From assembly GCF_021533195.1 (NCBI RefSeq), contig NZ_JAJNKB010000002.1:838021-902020 (forward strand): a stretch of DNA of 64,000 bases. The letters run 5' to 3'. The notes under the pieces were generated by a model that made no database searches, was not told the DNA's origin, and saw nothing but the letters and a program-made list of their open reading frames with translations. Shown piece after piece: positions 54,061 through 63,714 of this stretch; within the stretch, counting starts at the first letter, position 1; every line of letters starts with the position of its first letter. The DNA comes from Portibacter marinus. GTDB lineage: Bacteria; Bacteroidota; Bacteroidia; Chitinophagales; Saprospiraceae. A program made the position numbers and the translations under genes.

Positions 54061-54797
54061 TGCCAGTTAACATGCATTTCCTTCAAAGATTCATCGATCA
54101 GTCTGCGGGACTCTCTCATAAGAAATGTTGGATTGTCAGAAATAAGTGCAGGATGGATTTCCACCTTTACCTCTGTTCTTTTCTTGCCAAACTGAATCAT
54201 AAATTGTTTAAGCAAAGAAGGCTGAATCCACAAATCGGATTTGTTTTTGAATTCCTGAGCAATCGGTACCACAGGGTATTTTAATTTAGCAGCCTCGTCA
54301 AAACTTCCTTTATGAAAATTGATGGTGGTCTCTTCCGTACCTGTAGTTCCCTCCGGATAAACCGCTAGATTCAGATTTTTCGACATCGTTTCGAACAGCT
54401 TTTTCCTGGCAGCCACCCTGGAATTCTTCTCATCCCTGTCTACATAGATCACACCAGTCATAGCTGCACCTCTGCCCAAAAATGGGTAAGACTCGATTTC
54501 GGCTTTGGCCAAAAAGTAGGTGTCTGTAATGTATGCAATGATGACAGGGTCTATAAGGTTCCTGTGATTAATGATATACAAACACGGGAAGTCAGGGATT
54601 TCACCTTTTTGTTCAACGATATGAAGATTAAGAATTTTGAATGCAAGATTGACCCAGGCCCTTCTCAATCGAAATCCCCTTTCGATGGTGTGTTTTTTAA
54701 AAAGACATCTGATCCTATAGTAAAATACGAATAGCATGAGGGTAAATCCCAATGCCAATAGTCTGAAGATCGCTCGTAAGGATTTCAGAGGCTTCAC
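54018..54797 (-). CDS. 1-acyl-sn-glycerol-3-phosphate acyltransferase (PlsC-like)
   Basis: 259 residues. An N-terminal hydrophobic region (about 8-28) anchors it to the inner membrane. The catalytic H78(X4)D83 lies in [10 protein letters not shown], and the later blocks GVIYVDRDE and VYPEGTTG are the classic PlsC motifs. It adds the second acyl chain in phosphatidic-acid synthesis. The start overlaps the lysS stop by 4 nt, so it is co-translated after lysS. This is the general phospholipid enzyme type, unlike the divergent acyltransferase at 13 kb. Confidence 0.9.
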   Translation of the reverse strand: MKPLKSLRAIFRLLALGFTLMLFVFYYRIRCLFKKHTIERGFRLRRAWVNLAFKILNLHIVEQKGEIPDFPCLYIINHRNLIDPVIIAYITDTYFLAKAEIESYPFLGRGAAMTGVIYVDRDEKNSRVAARKKLFETMSKNLNLAVYPEGTTGTEETTINFHKGSFDEAAKLKYPVVPIAQEFKNKSDLWIQPSLLKQFMIQFGKKRTEVKVEIHPALISDNPTFLMRESRRLIDESLKEMHVNWHQVWGRETMPSSKL

Positions 54798-56302
54798 TTT
54801 TTCTCAGCCTTCATTTGAGGGAAAAACAAAACGTCTTGTATAGAGTGTTGGCCGGTCAACAACATCGTTAGTCTGTCAATTCCAATACCCAGACCACTAG
54901 TCGGAGGCATTCCAAATTCCAGGGACCTTAAAAAGTCTTCATCGAGAACCATGGCTTCATCATCTCCACGTTCTGCTAATTTAATTTGATCTTCAAACCT
55001 TTGTCGCTGATCGAGCGGATCGTTTAATTCCGAGTACGCATTGGCAATTTCTTTACCATTGACAAATAACTCAAAGCGTTCAACCAGTCCGTCTTGTGAA
55101 CGATGTTTCTTGGCTAATGGTGTCATTTCGATCGGATAATCTGTTATATAAGTCGGCTGAATCAAATGTTTTTCTACCTTCTCACCGAAAATTTCATCGA
55201 TCAGTTTCCCTCTACCCATTGAATCGTCAACCTCAATATGCATTTCTTTACATAGTGACCTCAATGCTTTCTCGTCCAAATGGGAGATATCTTTTCCGGT
55301 GTGTTTTTCAATGGATTGATACATGGACAGGCGCTCATAAGGTCCGGCAAAATCAATTTCATGACCGTCGTAAGTCACCTTAGTAGAGCCATTGACCGCT
55401 TGTGCAATGTATTCCAGGCACTGTTCTACCATTTCCATCATCCAAATGTAATCCTTGTAGGCAACGTAAATTTCCATTGAGGTAAATTCAGGATTATGTG
55501 TGCGGTCCATGCCTTCATTTCTAAACATCTTACCGATCTCATATACTCCCTCGAATCCGCCTACGATCAATTTTTTTAAATACAATTCATTGGCTATTCT
55601 TAAGTAGAAAGGCATGTCCAGCGTATTGTGATGGGTCTGAAAGGGCCGAGCTGCTGCGCCACCATGAATGGATTGTAAGACAGGAGTCTCTACTTCCAGC
55701 CAACCTTTGTCGTCGAAAAACCTTCGCATAGCAGAAATGATGCGCGATCTTTTTCTAAAAACCTCTTTGACCTGAGGGTTTACTACAAGATCAACATAAC
55801 GCATTCTATATCTTTGTTCCGGATCGGTAAAGGCGTCGTGAACTTTGCCTTCAGCATCAGTTTTCACGATGGGAAGCGGTCTCAGAGCTTTGGACAAGAC
55901 CGTTAATTCTTTGACGTGAATGGAAAGTGTACCGGTTTGAGTATAAAAAGCATGACCTCGTACACCTATGAAATCACCAATGTCCAGTAGTTTCTTAAAA
56001 ATTGTGTTGTACAGCGTTTTATCTTCTCCAGGGCAAATCTCGTCGCGATTCACATATATCTGTATTCTACCAGCACTGTCCATGATCTCAGCAAAGGAAG
56101 CTTTGCCCATAATGCGTTTTTGCATTAAACGTCCAGCTATGACAACATCCTGAAAATTATTTTGATCGACATCGAAGTTCTCCTTGATCTCCTTAGAAGT
56201 AGTGTTCTTGGTAAACATTTCCGCCGGATAGGGATTGACTCCTGCATCAATAATTTTTTGAAGATTTTCACGTCTGATGATTTCCTGTTCGCTTAATGGC
56301 AT
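54794..56302 (-). CDS. lysS: Lysyl-tRNA synthetase, class II
   Basis: 502 residues, the usual length. An N-terminal OB-fold anticodon-binding domain (about 55-160, [18 protein letters not shown]) is followed by the class II catalytic core: motif 1 around RYVDLVVNP, motif 2 [15 protein letters not shown], and motif 3 [14 protein letters not shown] near the end. It attaches lysine to tRNA-Lys. A promoter box lies 25 nt upstream, and plsC is coupled downstream. Confidence 0.97.
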   Translation of the reverse strand: MPLSEQEIIRRENLQKIIDAGVNPYPAEMFTKNTTSKEIKENFDVDQNNFQDVVIAGRLMQKRIMGKASFAEIMDSAGRIQIYVNRDEICPGEDKTLYNTIFKKLLDIGDFIGVRGHAFYTQTGTLSIHVKELTVLSKALRPLPIVKTDAEGKVHDAFTDPEQRYRMRYVDLVVNPQVKEVFRKRSRIISAMRRFFDDKGWLEVETPVLQSIHGGAAARPFQTHHNTLDMPFYLRIANELYLKKLIVGGFEGVYEIGKMFRNEGMDRTHNPEFTSMEIYVAYKDYIWMMEMVEQCLEYIAQAVNGSTKVTYDGHEIDFAGPYERLSMYQSIEKHTGKDISHLDEKALRSLCKEMHIEVDDSMGRGKLIDEIFGEKVEKHLIQPTYITDYPIEMTPLAKKHRSQDGLVERFELFVNGKEIANAYSELNDPLDQRQRFEDQIKLAERGDDEAMVLDEDFLRSLEFGMPPTSGLGIGIDRLTMLLTGQHSIQDVLFFPQMKAEKK

Positions 56303-56326
56303 CTTTCAATTTATTTAAATAGTGGG

Positions 56327-56334
56327 CAAAAGTA
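56327..56334 (-). promoter_or_regulatory. Candidate -7 promoter box of lysS
   Basis: Minus-strand TACTTTTG, a perfect TAnnTTTG, ends 25 nt before the lysS ATG. A TTG (56351-56349, minus) lies 14 nt further upstream, slightly closer than usual. Confidence 0.5.
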
Positions 56335-56392
56335 GGGAAAACAGTTAACAATTTAATCATAATCATATATGTATATTATGAAGGGTAAAGTC

Positions 56393-56400
56393 TATTTTTG
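56393..56400 (+). promoter_or_regulatory. Candidate -7 box at the adhesin start
   Basis: TATTTTTG, a perfect TAnnTTTG, ends 5 nt before the ATG at 56406. No TTG lies at the usual -33 distance. Another leaderless-type arrangement. Confidence 0.4.
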
Positions 56401-56405
56401 TAGTA

Positions 56406-59400
56406 ATGAGAAGGCGTTTTTTAGGTCAATGGTTATTGGTTTTGTCAATATGTATGGACGTATTTGTATGCATTGGCCAAACACCTATTTTCAGAGAGAA
56501 CTTTACAGAACCCAACAATAGCATTTCAGGAGTTGACGATTTTGGTACCGCTTGGAATGTTAGTTGTCCTACGTGTGAAGGATTTTATAGTGTTCAGGGT
56601 AACCAATTGGTGCAAGAAAATTCGGGACGAGATCCAGGTCCCAATACTGTGCCAAGGTTTAGTACGGGTGATATAGACATTTCCAATTGCAATACCCTAT
56701 CAATTCAAATGGACTACACTGGCCAACAGTATGGGACTGATTTTGAACGAGAAAGTGAATGTAATAGGTTTGGTTTAGGATGCGCGGGTGATCCGACCAT
56801 GCCAGACGCTGGAGATTGTCATAATTGTTGGGATTTTTTTCACGTTGAGTTAATTTATAGCAACGGAGACAAGGAAAGAGTTAGACTAATCGGCGCAAAT
56901 GGTGACTACGTGACCTCAACGCCAATTAATTACACCACCGGTTGCTTGGGTGTCAAGAATTCAGCATCTCTTGAGATAACTTCTCAAACATGGGCATCAT
57001 CTGAAAGAATTGTAGTAGATAATATAGTTATCATTTGCAATGACCCTCCAAGTAATTTGATTATAGCACAAGATCCACCTGGGGCACCAGAGTTTTGCGC
57101 AGGAGAAATTGTGGAACTAAAAGTTAACAATGCTGCTGGACAGGATTTTGAGTGGTTTGATCCAGACAACAACCCTGTCGGAGGAAATTCGAATTCTCTC
57201 AGTATTACAGCTTCTGGTGATTTTGGATTTGGACTTCCAGCTAATACTTATAGCGTTATTGCAACTAATGGAAGTGGATGTAAATCTCATGGTTCAAGAA
57301 GTCTAATTTTTAATGAATCCCCTTCAGTATTAATCACTACTAGTCAGTCCATTTGTGAAGGAGATCATTTTATGCTTTCGGAGTTCGGCGGTGATGCTGA
57401 ATCCTGGACTTGGTCAGGACCTTATCCGGGTTCTCCTACAACTCAAAATTGGAACCTTAACAATATGCTACCAATCCATTCAGGTATTTATAGAGTTATT
57501 GTTACTGATCAAAACTCTTGTACCCAGGAAGCTTCTACAATGATTACAGTACAGGGGGGAAGCACTTACTCACTTCAAACCTTTCCCGCAGTATGCGAAA
57601 ACGATAACGTGGTTTTGCTAGACCAGACACAAGATGGGGTGACGGGAGATTGGTCAGGTCCGACGGGGGTGACCAGCAACTCGCTGAACCCTGCACAATT
57701 GGGTACGGGTAATTTTGAGCTTACCTTTACCCCAACTTCTTCCGGATGTGCAATCGTCCAAACCACCACGATTACTATTTCTTCCGCTCCTGAGTCCTTT
57801 CCTCCCAGTCAGCCCTTCCTTTCCAGCTGCGGCACCATCACAGCGACCTATGATTTGACCCAACTCAATAAAGAAATTAACGGAGGAACCGGTTTGCCCG
57901 TCCGCTGGTACCAGCAAACTAATCGCATCGACGAAATTTTTGATCCGGAAGCATTTACAGCTGCCAACGTAACCGTATATGCAGTGGTGGAGGAAAATCA
58001 ATGCTTTTCTGGAGAGCAGGCAGTAGATTTAATGATTTCCAGCGGCCCGGAAATCGTAACCCCGGATCAAATCCAGGGATGTGGCAGTGTCCAATTGGAT
58101 AATATCATGATAAACAATGGTTCCGGTAACGAACAATACTATTCTATGGCGGGCGGCATGGGACAAGTGATTCCTGTTGGGACCATGTTAAACCAGGACA
58201 CCCTGATCTATGCTTTTGACCAGAAACAGTCTTGTACAGATGAGGTAGCAATATCCATTACAGTAGGGCAGACCACCAACGCTGGGCCTGACCTAACCCT
58301 CAATACCTGTAAGAAAGGGAAGATGGCTTTACTGGAACTACTGCCTCCTGGTGTAGATTCAGGGGTATTTATGGACCATACAGGAAATACCTTACTTAAC
58401 GATTCCATTGAAATCACGGGTCAGGGAGGCAATCAAATACTTCTAACTTACCAGACTTTTGCTGAGCCACCTTGTCCCGCAGATGAAGCCAGTTATACCA
58501 TCAATGTGTTTTCTACTGTAGAAGCCGGTCCGGATGCTGAAGCGACCATTTGCACAGGAGAAACCATTGACATCAACCAATTGACCTATGATAATGGTGC
58601 CAGTGGCCGTTTTGAGTTTACCGATGGTACCACCAGCCCTCAAACCACTTTTACAATGGCCCAGGGTGATTTGCCCTTTCAGCTGGACTTTTATTACATT
58701 GTCAATGGAGGCGCCATTTGTGACTCTGATACTGCATTGATCAGCGTTGCAGGTCGCCAGCAACTCATAACCATACTGAATGAGGAGGTTTGCCCAGACT
58801 ACCAAATCAACGTGTTTGGAACAGCGTATAACATTAACAATCCGCAGGGACAGGAATTGGGAACTTCAATTTCAGGTTGTGATTCCCTCATTACCATTGA
58901 CCTGCAATTCAGACCAGAAAACACAACTTTAATTGATGACGTATTGTGTACTGGAAATGAGCTTATGATCAATGGTCAGATCTACAATGAAACCAATCCA
59001 TCAGGATCTGAAAACCTTGCTAATGCTGACCAGTTTGGTTGCGATAGCATCGTGGAAATAGACCTATCTTTCGACACAGAAATAATCGTCCTTTTGGATT
59101 TTGACTTATGTCAGGGTACAGATACGCTCATAAACGGTGTCGTTTACAACGAAAGCAATACAACAGGTTCTGCAGAACTTATATCTGTCAATGGATGCGA
59201 TAGCATTATAGCGGTTGATTTAAATATAGTAAGGCCTTCCACAGGTATTATTGAAGGAATTTATTGCCCCAACGATACGGTGATGGTCGAAAACCAGATT
59301 TTTGACATGCAAAGGCCGTCCGGAACCTTTATTTCTCAGGAGGCTAATGCTGCAGGTTGTGACAGTATTATTGAAGTCTCACTCACTTTTGAAACCAATC

Positions 59401-60623
59401 TGACTCGTGAAATTCGAGAAACCCTTTGTGCAGGTGAAGAGTTAATGGTCAATGGCAACCTATACAATCAAGAAAATCCTTCTGGAACTGAGCTTTTTCC
59501 CGGGGCCGGTGTGTGTGACAGTATGTTGATCGTCGATCTGATTTTCTTACCTGTAGACACCCTTATCATCCGGGAGACCTTTTGTCAGGACACCATGATC
59601 ACTGTGAATGGGACCACTTATGATCGGTCCAATCCTGCGGGTCAGGAGAACATAGTGGGTGGGTCTGCTTCAGGATGTGATCAATTTGTTAATATCTCCC
59701 TTTCTTACGTTGACAGGATTGAAACCAATATCAGAGATACCCTTTGCACCGATGAAGGCATTCTGGTCAATGATGTCCTATACAATAATGAAAATAGGAC
59801 AGGTCAGGAAATTCTTACGTCTGTCAATGGATGTGATAGCATCGTCAATGTCTCGCTATTTTTTATAGGTGTAATGTATGATTTGGAAATTATACAACCC
59901 GAATGTGATGCTGGAAGTGAAGGAGCGTTAACTCTTGATATTCAAAGTGATCTTTCTACGATCGAAGATATAATATTAGATGGCATTTCCATCAGGTCAG
60001 AATTTCAAAACGGAGCAGTGATAGATGATCTCACTCCAGGTGATCACGAGTTGGTCATATTTTCAATAGACGGTTGTTCTGTTTTAGACCGATTTAACAT
60101 CTTAAGCATTGAGGAGCAGGAATTATCGATTCAGGCAGCGTTAGTGGATGACAGTTATTATCAATTATCAACTTCTTTTAGTGGTGAAATCGCTGAGATA
60201 CAATGGTCGCCCGCTGAAGGACTGAGTTGCAGCAATTGTGCAATGCCAGAGGCCAGGCCAATCAACACTTCGCTTTACACCCTTTTGGTTACCGATACAC
60301 TTGGCTGCATTTATATAAGCGAAATCGAATTGGCATTTTTACTGAGTGCTGTTTTGTACCAACCAAACATTTTTAGCCCCAACCAGGATGGGATCAATGA
60401 TGTTTTCTTCTTAGATTCAAATTTCTCATATGACTTCAGGACTTTTTCCATATTTGACCGATGGGGTAATAGGGTCTTTAATAAGGTCAATGGACAAACT
60501 GGTGATCCTTCGTTTGGCTGGGATGGATTGGATTACGATGAAGGTGTGTATTTGTATTTGATGGAAATTGATTTACCGGAAGGACCGAAAACAATTTTTG
60601 GCCATGTGAGTTTGATTCGTTAG
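56406..60623 (+). CDS. Large repeat-rich surface protein with gliding-motility-type C-terminal domain
   Basis: 1405 residues. Signal peptide (ending CIGQ, about residue 25), a Cys-rich N-terminal beta-domain (30-220), Ig/PKD-like modules (225-790), and seven tandem ~52-residue repeats at residues 793-1153, each with a Cys, an N-G-x-x-Y-N segment and a GCDS-type motif. A final Ig-like region precedes the gliding-associated CTD (about 1315-1405; PNIFSPNQDGINDVF, FDRWGNRVF, GWDG). That CTD is a T9SS type B sorting signal, so the protein is exported to the surface, probably as an adhesin. The HDAC-like gene starts right after its stop. Confidence 0.92.
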   Translation: MRRRFLGQWLLVLSICMDVFVCIGQTPIFRENFTEPNNSISGVDDFGTAWNVSCPTCEGFYSVQGNQLVQENSGRDPGPNTVPRFSTGDIDISNCNTLSIQMDYTGQQYGTDFERESECNRFGLGCAGDPTMPDAGDCHNCWDFFHVELIYSNGDKERVRLIGANGDYVTSTPINYTTGCLGVKNSASLEITSQTWASSERIVVDNIVIICNDPPSNLIIAQDPPGAPEFCAGEIVELKVNNAAGQDFEWFDPDNNPVGGNSNSLSITASGDFGFGLPANTYSVIATNGSGCKSHGSRSLIFNESPSVLITTSQSICEGDHFMLSEFGGDAESWTWSGPYPGSPTTQNWNLNNMLPIHSGIYRVIVTDQNSCTQEASTMITVQGGSTYSLQTFPAVCENDNVVLLDQTQDGVTGDWSGPTGVTSNSLNPAQLGTGNFELTFTPTSSGCAIVQTTTITISSAPESFPPSQPFLSSCGTITATYDLTQLNKEINGGTGLPVRWYQQTNRIDEIFDPEAFTAANVTVYAVVEENQCFSGEQAVDLMISSGPEIVTPDQIQGCGSVQLDNIMINNGSGNEQYYSMAGGMGQVIPVGTMLNQDTLIYAFDQKQSCTDEVAISITVGQTTNAGPDLTLNTCKKGKMALLELLPPGVDSGVFMDHTGNTLLNDSIEITGQGGNQILLTYQTFAEPPCPADEASYTINVFSTVEAGPDAEATICTGETIDINQLTYDNGASGRFEFTDGTTSPQTTFTMAQGDLPFQLDFYYIVNGGAICDSDTALISVAGRQQLITILNEEVCPDYQINVFGTAYNINNPQGQELGTSISGCDSLITIDLQFRPENTTLIDDVLCTGNELMINGQIYNETNPSGSENLANADQFGCDSIVEIDLSFDTEIIVLLDFDLCQGTDTLINGVVYNESNTTGSAELISVNGCDSIIAVDLNIVRPSTGIIEGIYCPNDTVMVENQIFDMQRPSGTFISQEANAAGCDSIIEVSLTFETNLTREIRETLCAGEELMVNGNLYNQENPSGTELFPGAGVCDSMLIVDLIFLPVDTLIIRETFCQDTMITVNGTTYDRSNPAGQENIVGGSASGCDQFVNISLSYVDRIETNIRDTLCTDEGILVNDVLYNNENRTGQEILTSVNGCDSIVNVSLFFIGVMYDLEIIQPECDAGSEGALTLDIQSDLSTIEDIILDGISIRSEFQNGAVIDDLTPGDHELVIFSIDGCSVLDRFNILSIEEQELSIQAALVDDSYYQLSTSFSGEIAEIQWSPAEGLSCSNCAMPEARPINTSLYTLLVTDTLGCIYISEIELAFLLSAVLYQPNIFSPNQDGINDVFFLDSNFSYDFRTFSIFDRWGNRVFNKVNGQTGDPSFGWDGLDYDEGVYLYLMEIDLPEGPKTIFGHVSLIR
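58782..59864 (+). repeat. Seven tandem ~155-bp coding repeats in the adhesin
   Basis: Residues 793-1153 of the adhesin contain seven units of about 52 residues. Each has an early Cys (E/D-x-x-C), a central V/I-N-G-x-x-Y-N/D segment, a P/T-x-G turn and a terminal G-C-D-S/Q followed by a hydrophobic strand. Units differ widely in sequence, so the array is old. The paired Cys per unit suggests one disulfide per repeat outside the cell. Confidence 0.8.
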
Positions 60624-61526
60624 ATGTTGAAAATTGCCTATTCTCCAGTTTATAAATACGAATTACCGGAAGGACATCGATTTCCTATGGAAAAGTATGA
60701 ATTGGTACCGGAACAGCTGTTGTATGAGGGCACCATTACACCGGCTAATTTTTTTCATCCTGAACAGTTGGCCGAAGAGGATATACTATTGACGCATACA
60801 CGCGAGTATTGGGATAAATTAAAAACTAATGCACTGTCAAGAAAGGAGATCAGGAAGATAGGATTTCCGGTGCGGCCATCGTTGATTGATAGGGGACGAT
60901 TCATTGCTAAGGGGACGATTGATTGTGTCAGTTATGCACGAAAATATGGCGTTGCCATGAATATTGCCGGAGGAACGCATCATGCTTTTGCCGGATCAGG
61001 TGAAGGGTTTTGCATATTTAATGACTTTGCTATTGCTGCCAACTACTTTTTGCATAGAGGGGAGATAGGTCAATTTCTCATCGTAGATCTGGATGTGCAT
61101 CAGGGAAATGGAACCGCCAGTATATTTAAGAACGAGCCACGTGTGTTTACTTTCAGCATGCACGGAGCCAAGAACTATCCTGTAAGGAAGGAGAATTCAG
61201 ATTTGGACATAGGAGTGGAAGATGGGATCAATGACGAAGCCTATTTAAAAATTTTAAAGGAGGTATTGCCAGACCTTATTGATCAGATCAATCCTGACGT
61301 GATACTTTATCTAAGTGGCGTGGATGTATTAAAAACGGATAAACTAGGGAGGTTGGGTATGACCAAAGAAGGTTGTAAGGAAAGAGATCGGTTTGTTTTG
61401 GAAAACTGTAAACAACGGGAAATACCTGTTGCGATTAGTATGGGAGGTGGCTATTCTGAGCGGATTGCTGATATCGTTGATGCCCATGCCAATACCTTCC
61501 GCGTTGCTCAAGAAATTTTCTTCTAA
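60624..61526 (+). CDS. Histone-deacetylase-family (acetoin-utilisation/acetylpolyamine-type) hydrolase
   Basis: 300 residues, the length of compact bacterial class II HDAC-like enzymes. Core motifs: the paired histidines in GGTHHAF, GFCIFND, zinc ligands Asp and His in IVDLDVHQGNGTA, a third Asp in YLSGVDVLKTDKLG, and SMGGGYS near the end. It deacetylates acetylated amines or polyamines, or possibly proteins, in the cytoplasm. The ATG abuts the adhesin TAG, and the pseudouridine synthase gene abuts its own stop, giving a compact run of unrelated genes. Confidence 0.92.
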   Translation: MLKIAYSPVYKYELPEGHRFPMEKYELVPEQLLYEGTITPANFFHPEQLAEEDILLTHTREYWDKLKTNALSRKEIRKIGFPVRPSLIDRGRFIAKGTIDCVSYARKYGVAMNIAGGTHHAFAGSGEGFCIFNDFAIAANYFLHRGEIGQFLIVDLDVHQGNGTASIFKNEPRVFTFSMHGAKNYPVRKENSDLDIGVEDGINDEAYLKILKEVLPDLIDQINPDVILYLSGVDVLKTDKLGRLGMTKEGCKERDRFVLENCKQREIPVAISMGGGYSERIADIVDAHANTFRVAQEIFF

Positions 61527-62099
61527 ATGGCTGATAAAAAACACCGACATTTCAAATTGCACAAGCCCTACGGCTATCTCTCGCAGTTTGTGCGTTATGA
61601 GCGCAACAGACGGAACAAAAAAATGCTTGGAGCCCTTTATGATTTTCCGGAAGGAACCATGTCAGTAGGCAGATTGGACGAAAAATCGGAAGGATTGTTG
61701 ATTCTCACCACAGACGGGCAGGTTAGCTTTGATTTAAGATCAAAAAATGTGGAAAAGGAGTACTATGTGCAAGTAGACGGTGAGATAACACAGGAGGCCA
61801 TAGAGGGGATGAAGAAAGGCGTGGTTATTGGTTTTGATGGTAAAAAGTATCAGACGCTTCCTTGTCAGATTTGGAGGATTAATGATCCAGATTTTATTCC
61901 CAGGAAAAAGAAGATTAGAGATGCCCGGCATGGTCCCACGAGTTGGATTTCCGTGGTTTTAACCGAAGGCAAGTATAAACAAGTACGGAAGATGACTTCG
62001 GCGGTTGGTTTTCCGACGTTGCGATTGGTTAGGGTGAGGATCGGGAATATTCATTTAGGGGTTTTCGAGCCGGGTAGGGTGGAAGAGATTTCTTTTTGA
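61527..62099 (+). CDS. rluE: RluE-type 23S rRNA pseudouridine synthase
   Basis: 190 residues of the RsuA/RluE family without an S4 domain, the short form typical of RluE. Motifs: KPYGYLSQF near the N-terminus, VGRLDEKSEGLLILT with catalytic Asp at 51, EKEYYVQVDGEI, and VLTEGKYKQVRKMTSAVGFPTLRLVR at the end, in two stretches. It converts a uridine of 23S rRNA (U2457 in E. coli) to pseudouridine. It follows the HDAC-like gene without spacing. Confidence 0.9.
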   Translation: MADKKHRHFKLHKPYGYLSQFVRYERNRRNKKMLGALYDFPEGTMSVGRLDEKSEGLLILTTDGQVSFDLRSKNVEKEYYVQVDGEITQEAIEGMKKGVVIGFDGKKYQTLPCQIWRINDPDFIPRKKKIRDARHGPTSWISVVLTEGKYKQVRKMTSAVGFPTLRLVRVRIGNIHLGVFEPGRVEEISF

Positions 62100-62136
62100 A
62101 AACTTAAGAATTATATTTAAAGTACAGTTACTATTT

Positions 62137-62676
62137 ATGAAGATCGGATATGCATTGATGCTTAATAATGAATGCCATAATTTCATCAGAAAAACTCAAT
62201 TTGAATTACATCAAGAGGTAGGCATAGGCATGCCCAGACAATCGCCGCACATCACCATCAAATCACCTTTTAAAATAGATCGACTTGACGAATATGTGAC
62301 CTATTTTGACCATCTGGCGGCAAATACACCAGCGATCGATATCACCATGAATAGCATTGGCTTTTTTGATGAAAAAGTCATTTATCTTGAAGTTGAACAA
62401 AAGCAAGAGTTACTCGACTGGCACTTTAAAATTCTTGCCGACATGAAAGCCAGATTTGATGTCAATCCAGATCCTTACGAAGGGGAAAGTATAAAGTTTC
62501 ATGCCAGTATCGCGGGTTTCAATAAACGAGAAGAATTCGTACGAGCTAAAACCTTTCTTTCAAATCTTGATATTGACTTACATTTCAGGGCAGTGGAATT
62601 AGGTCTATTCTATCATTTGGGAGAAGGGGAAAGCTGGATCGTTCAAAGGAGAAGTTTGTTGGAAGGTCAAATGTAA
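62137..62676 (+). CDS. 2H phosphoesterase (2'-5' RNA ligase-like)
   Basis: 179 residues of the 2H phosphoesterase superfamily. The two catalytic H-x-T/S motifs are H38-I-T40 in SPHITIKSPF and H122-A-S124 in FHASIAGF; their ~84-residue spacing matches the duplicated fold. Members hydrolyse cyclic 2',3'- or 2',5'-phosphodiester bonds in RNA or nucleotides, or act as RNA ligases in vitro. Possibly linked to RNA metabolism with the upstream pseudouridine synthase, 37 nt away. Exact substrate unknown. Confidence 0.85.
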   Translation: MKIGYALMLNNECHNFIRKTQFELHQEVGIGMPRQSPHITIKSPFKIDRLDEYVTYFDHLAANTPAIDITMNSIGFFDEKVIYLEVEQKQELLDWHFKILADMKARFDVNPDPYEGESIKFHASIAGFNKREEFVRAKTFLSNLDIDLHFRAVELGLFYHLGEGESWIVQRRSLLEGQM

Positions 62677-62730
62677 CTGTTCATCAGTGAAAATTTATTA
62701 AATTCAAGTTTGACTTTAAATAAACTTTAT

Positions 62731-63714
62731 ATGAAAATAAGTATCATTTTGGGAGCAACATTAATCATTCTTTTATGTGCTTTCACCCCTTGGAGCAGTG
62801 AATGTGTTGGTAAAAATTCAGAAGAAGGATTTGAGATATCATTGGCCCAATGGTCACTACATAAATCTTTTTTTGGAGATCTAAACAATGATTGGGCATG
62901 GTTTGGAAAGATGTTGAGGGAATCGCCGGACTCTCTTCTTCGCGGGGATCTACATCCTGATGATTTTCCGGAAATTGCAGCTGGTTTTGATGTGAACATC
63001 ATTGAATTAGTCAATACCTTCTACTACAGTAAGGCAGAAGATATGGACTATTGGCAAGCATTTAAGGAGCAATGTGAAGAAGTAGATGTCAGGGTTGGAT
63101 TGATCATGTGTGACGCACTTGGAGACATAGGAAATGCTGATGCTGCGGAGCGGATGAAGGCAGTTGAGAATCACTACCCATGGGTTGATGTTGCCGCATT
63201 TTTAGGTGCTGAGAGTATCCGGGTCAATGCAGCGGGTTCAGGTAGTGCTCAGAAAGTAGCGGACAATGCTGTGGATGGATTGAAGAAGTTAGGCGAATAT
63301 GCTGCCACTAAAGGAGTCAATGTATTGGTAGAAAATCATGGAGGCTATTCTTCGAATGGAGCATGGCTGTCAGAAGTGATGAGCAGAGTAGGGATGGAAA
63401 ATGTGGGCACCTTGCCTGATTTTGGTAATTTTTGTATTGAGCGAGGAGCTAACTGGACTTGTGCAAAGGAGTATGACCGTTATAAAGGAATTGCGGAACT
63501 GATGCCGTATGCGAAGGGTGTAAGTGCGAAGACCAATGCTTTTACGGAAGAAGGGAAAGAAGCCAATATGGATTACTTGCGCATCATGAAAATTGTCAAG
63601 GATTCCGGCTTTAGAGGTACGATAGGAATAGAATATGAGGGAAATGAGTTGTCTGAGGAAGAAGGAATACAAAAGACCAAGGCTTTGTTGGAAAGCGTTC
63701 TTGAGCAAATCTAG
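62731..63714 (+). CDS. Exported xylose-isomerase-like TIM barrel (sugar phosphate isomerase/epimerase family)
   Basis: 327 residues from the ATG at 62731 (a TTG seven codons earlier is less likely). An N-terminal hydrophobic helix (about 3-18) acts as signal or anchor. The AP-endonuclease-2/xylose-isomerase barrel follows: SLAQWSLHKSFF, a VNIIELVNTFYY strand, VLVENHGGYSSN (metal Glu and His), NVGTLPDFGNF and GTIGIEYEGNE. Members isomerise or epimerise sugars or act on inositols. Exported versions are frequent in Bacteroidota, often with oxidoreductases. No partner is visible here. Confidence 0.85.
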   Translation: MKISIILGATLIILLCAFTPWSSECVGKNSEEGFEISLAQWSLHKSFFGDLNNDWAWFGKMLRESPDSLLRGDLHPDDFPEIAAGFDVNIIELVNTFYYSKAEDMDYWQAFKEQCEEVDVRVGLIMCDALGDIGNADAAERMKAVENHYPWVDVAAFLGAESIRVNAAGSGSAQKVADNAVDGLKKLGEYAATKGVNVLVENHGGYSSNGAWLSEVMSRVGMENVGTLPDFGNFCIERGANWTCAKEYDRYKGIAELMPYAKGVSAKTNAFTEEGKEANMDYLRIMKIVKDSGFRGTIGIEYEGNELSEEEGIQKTKALLESVLEQI

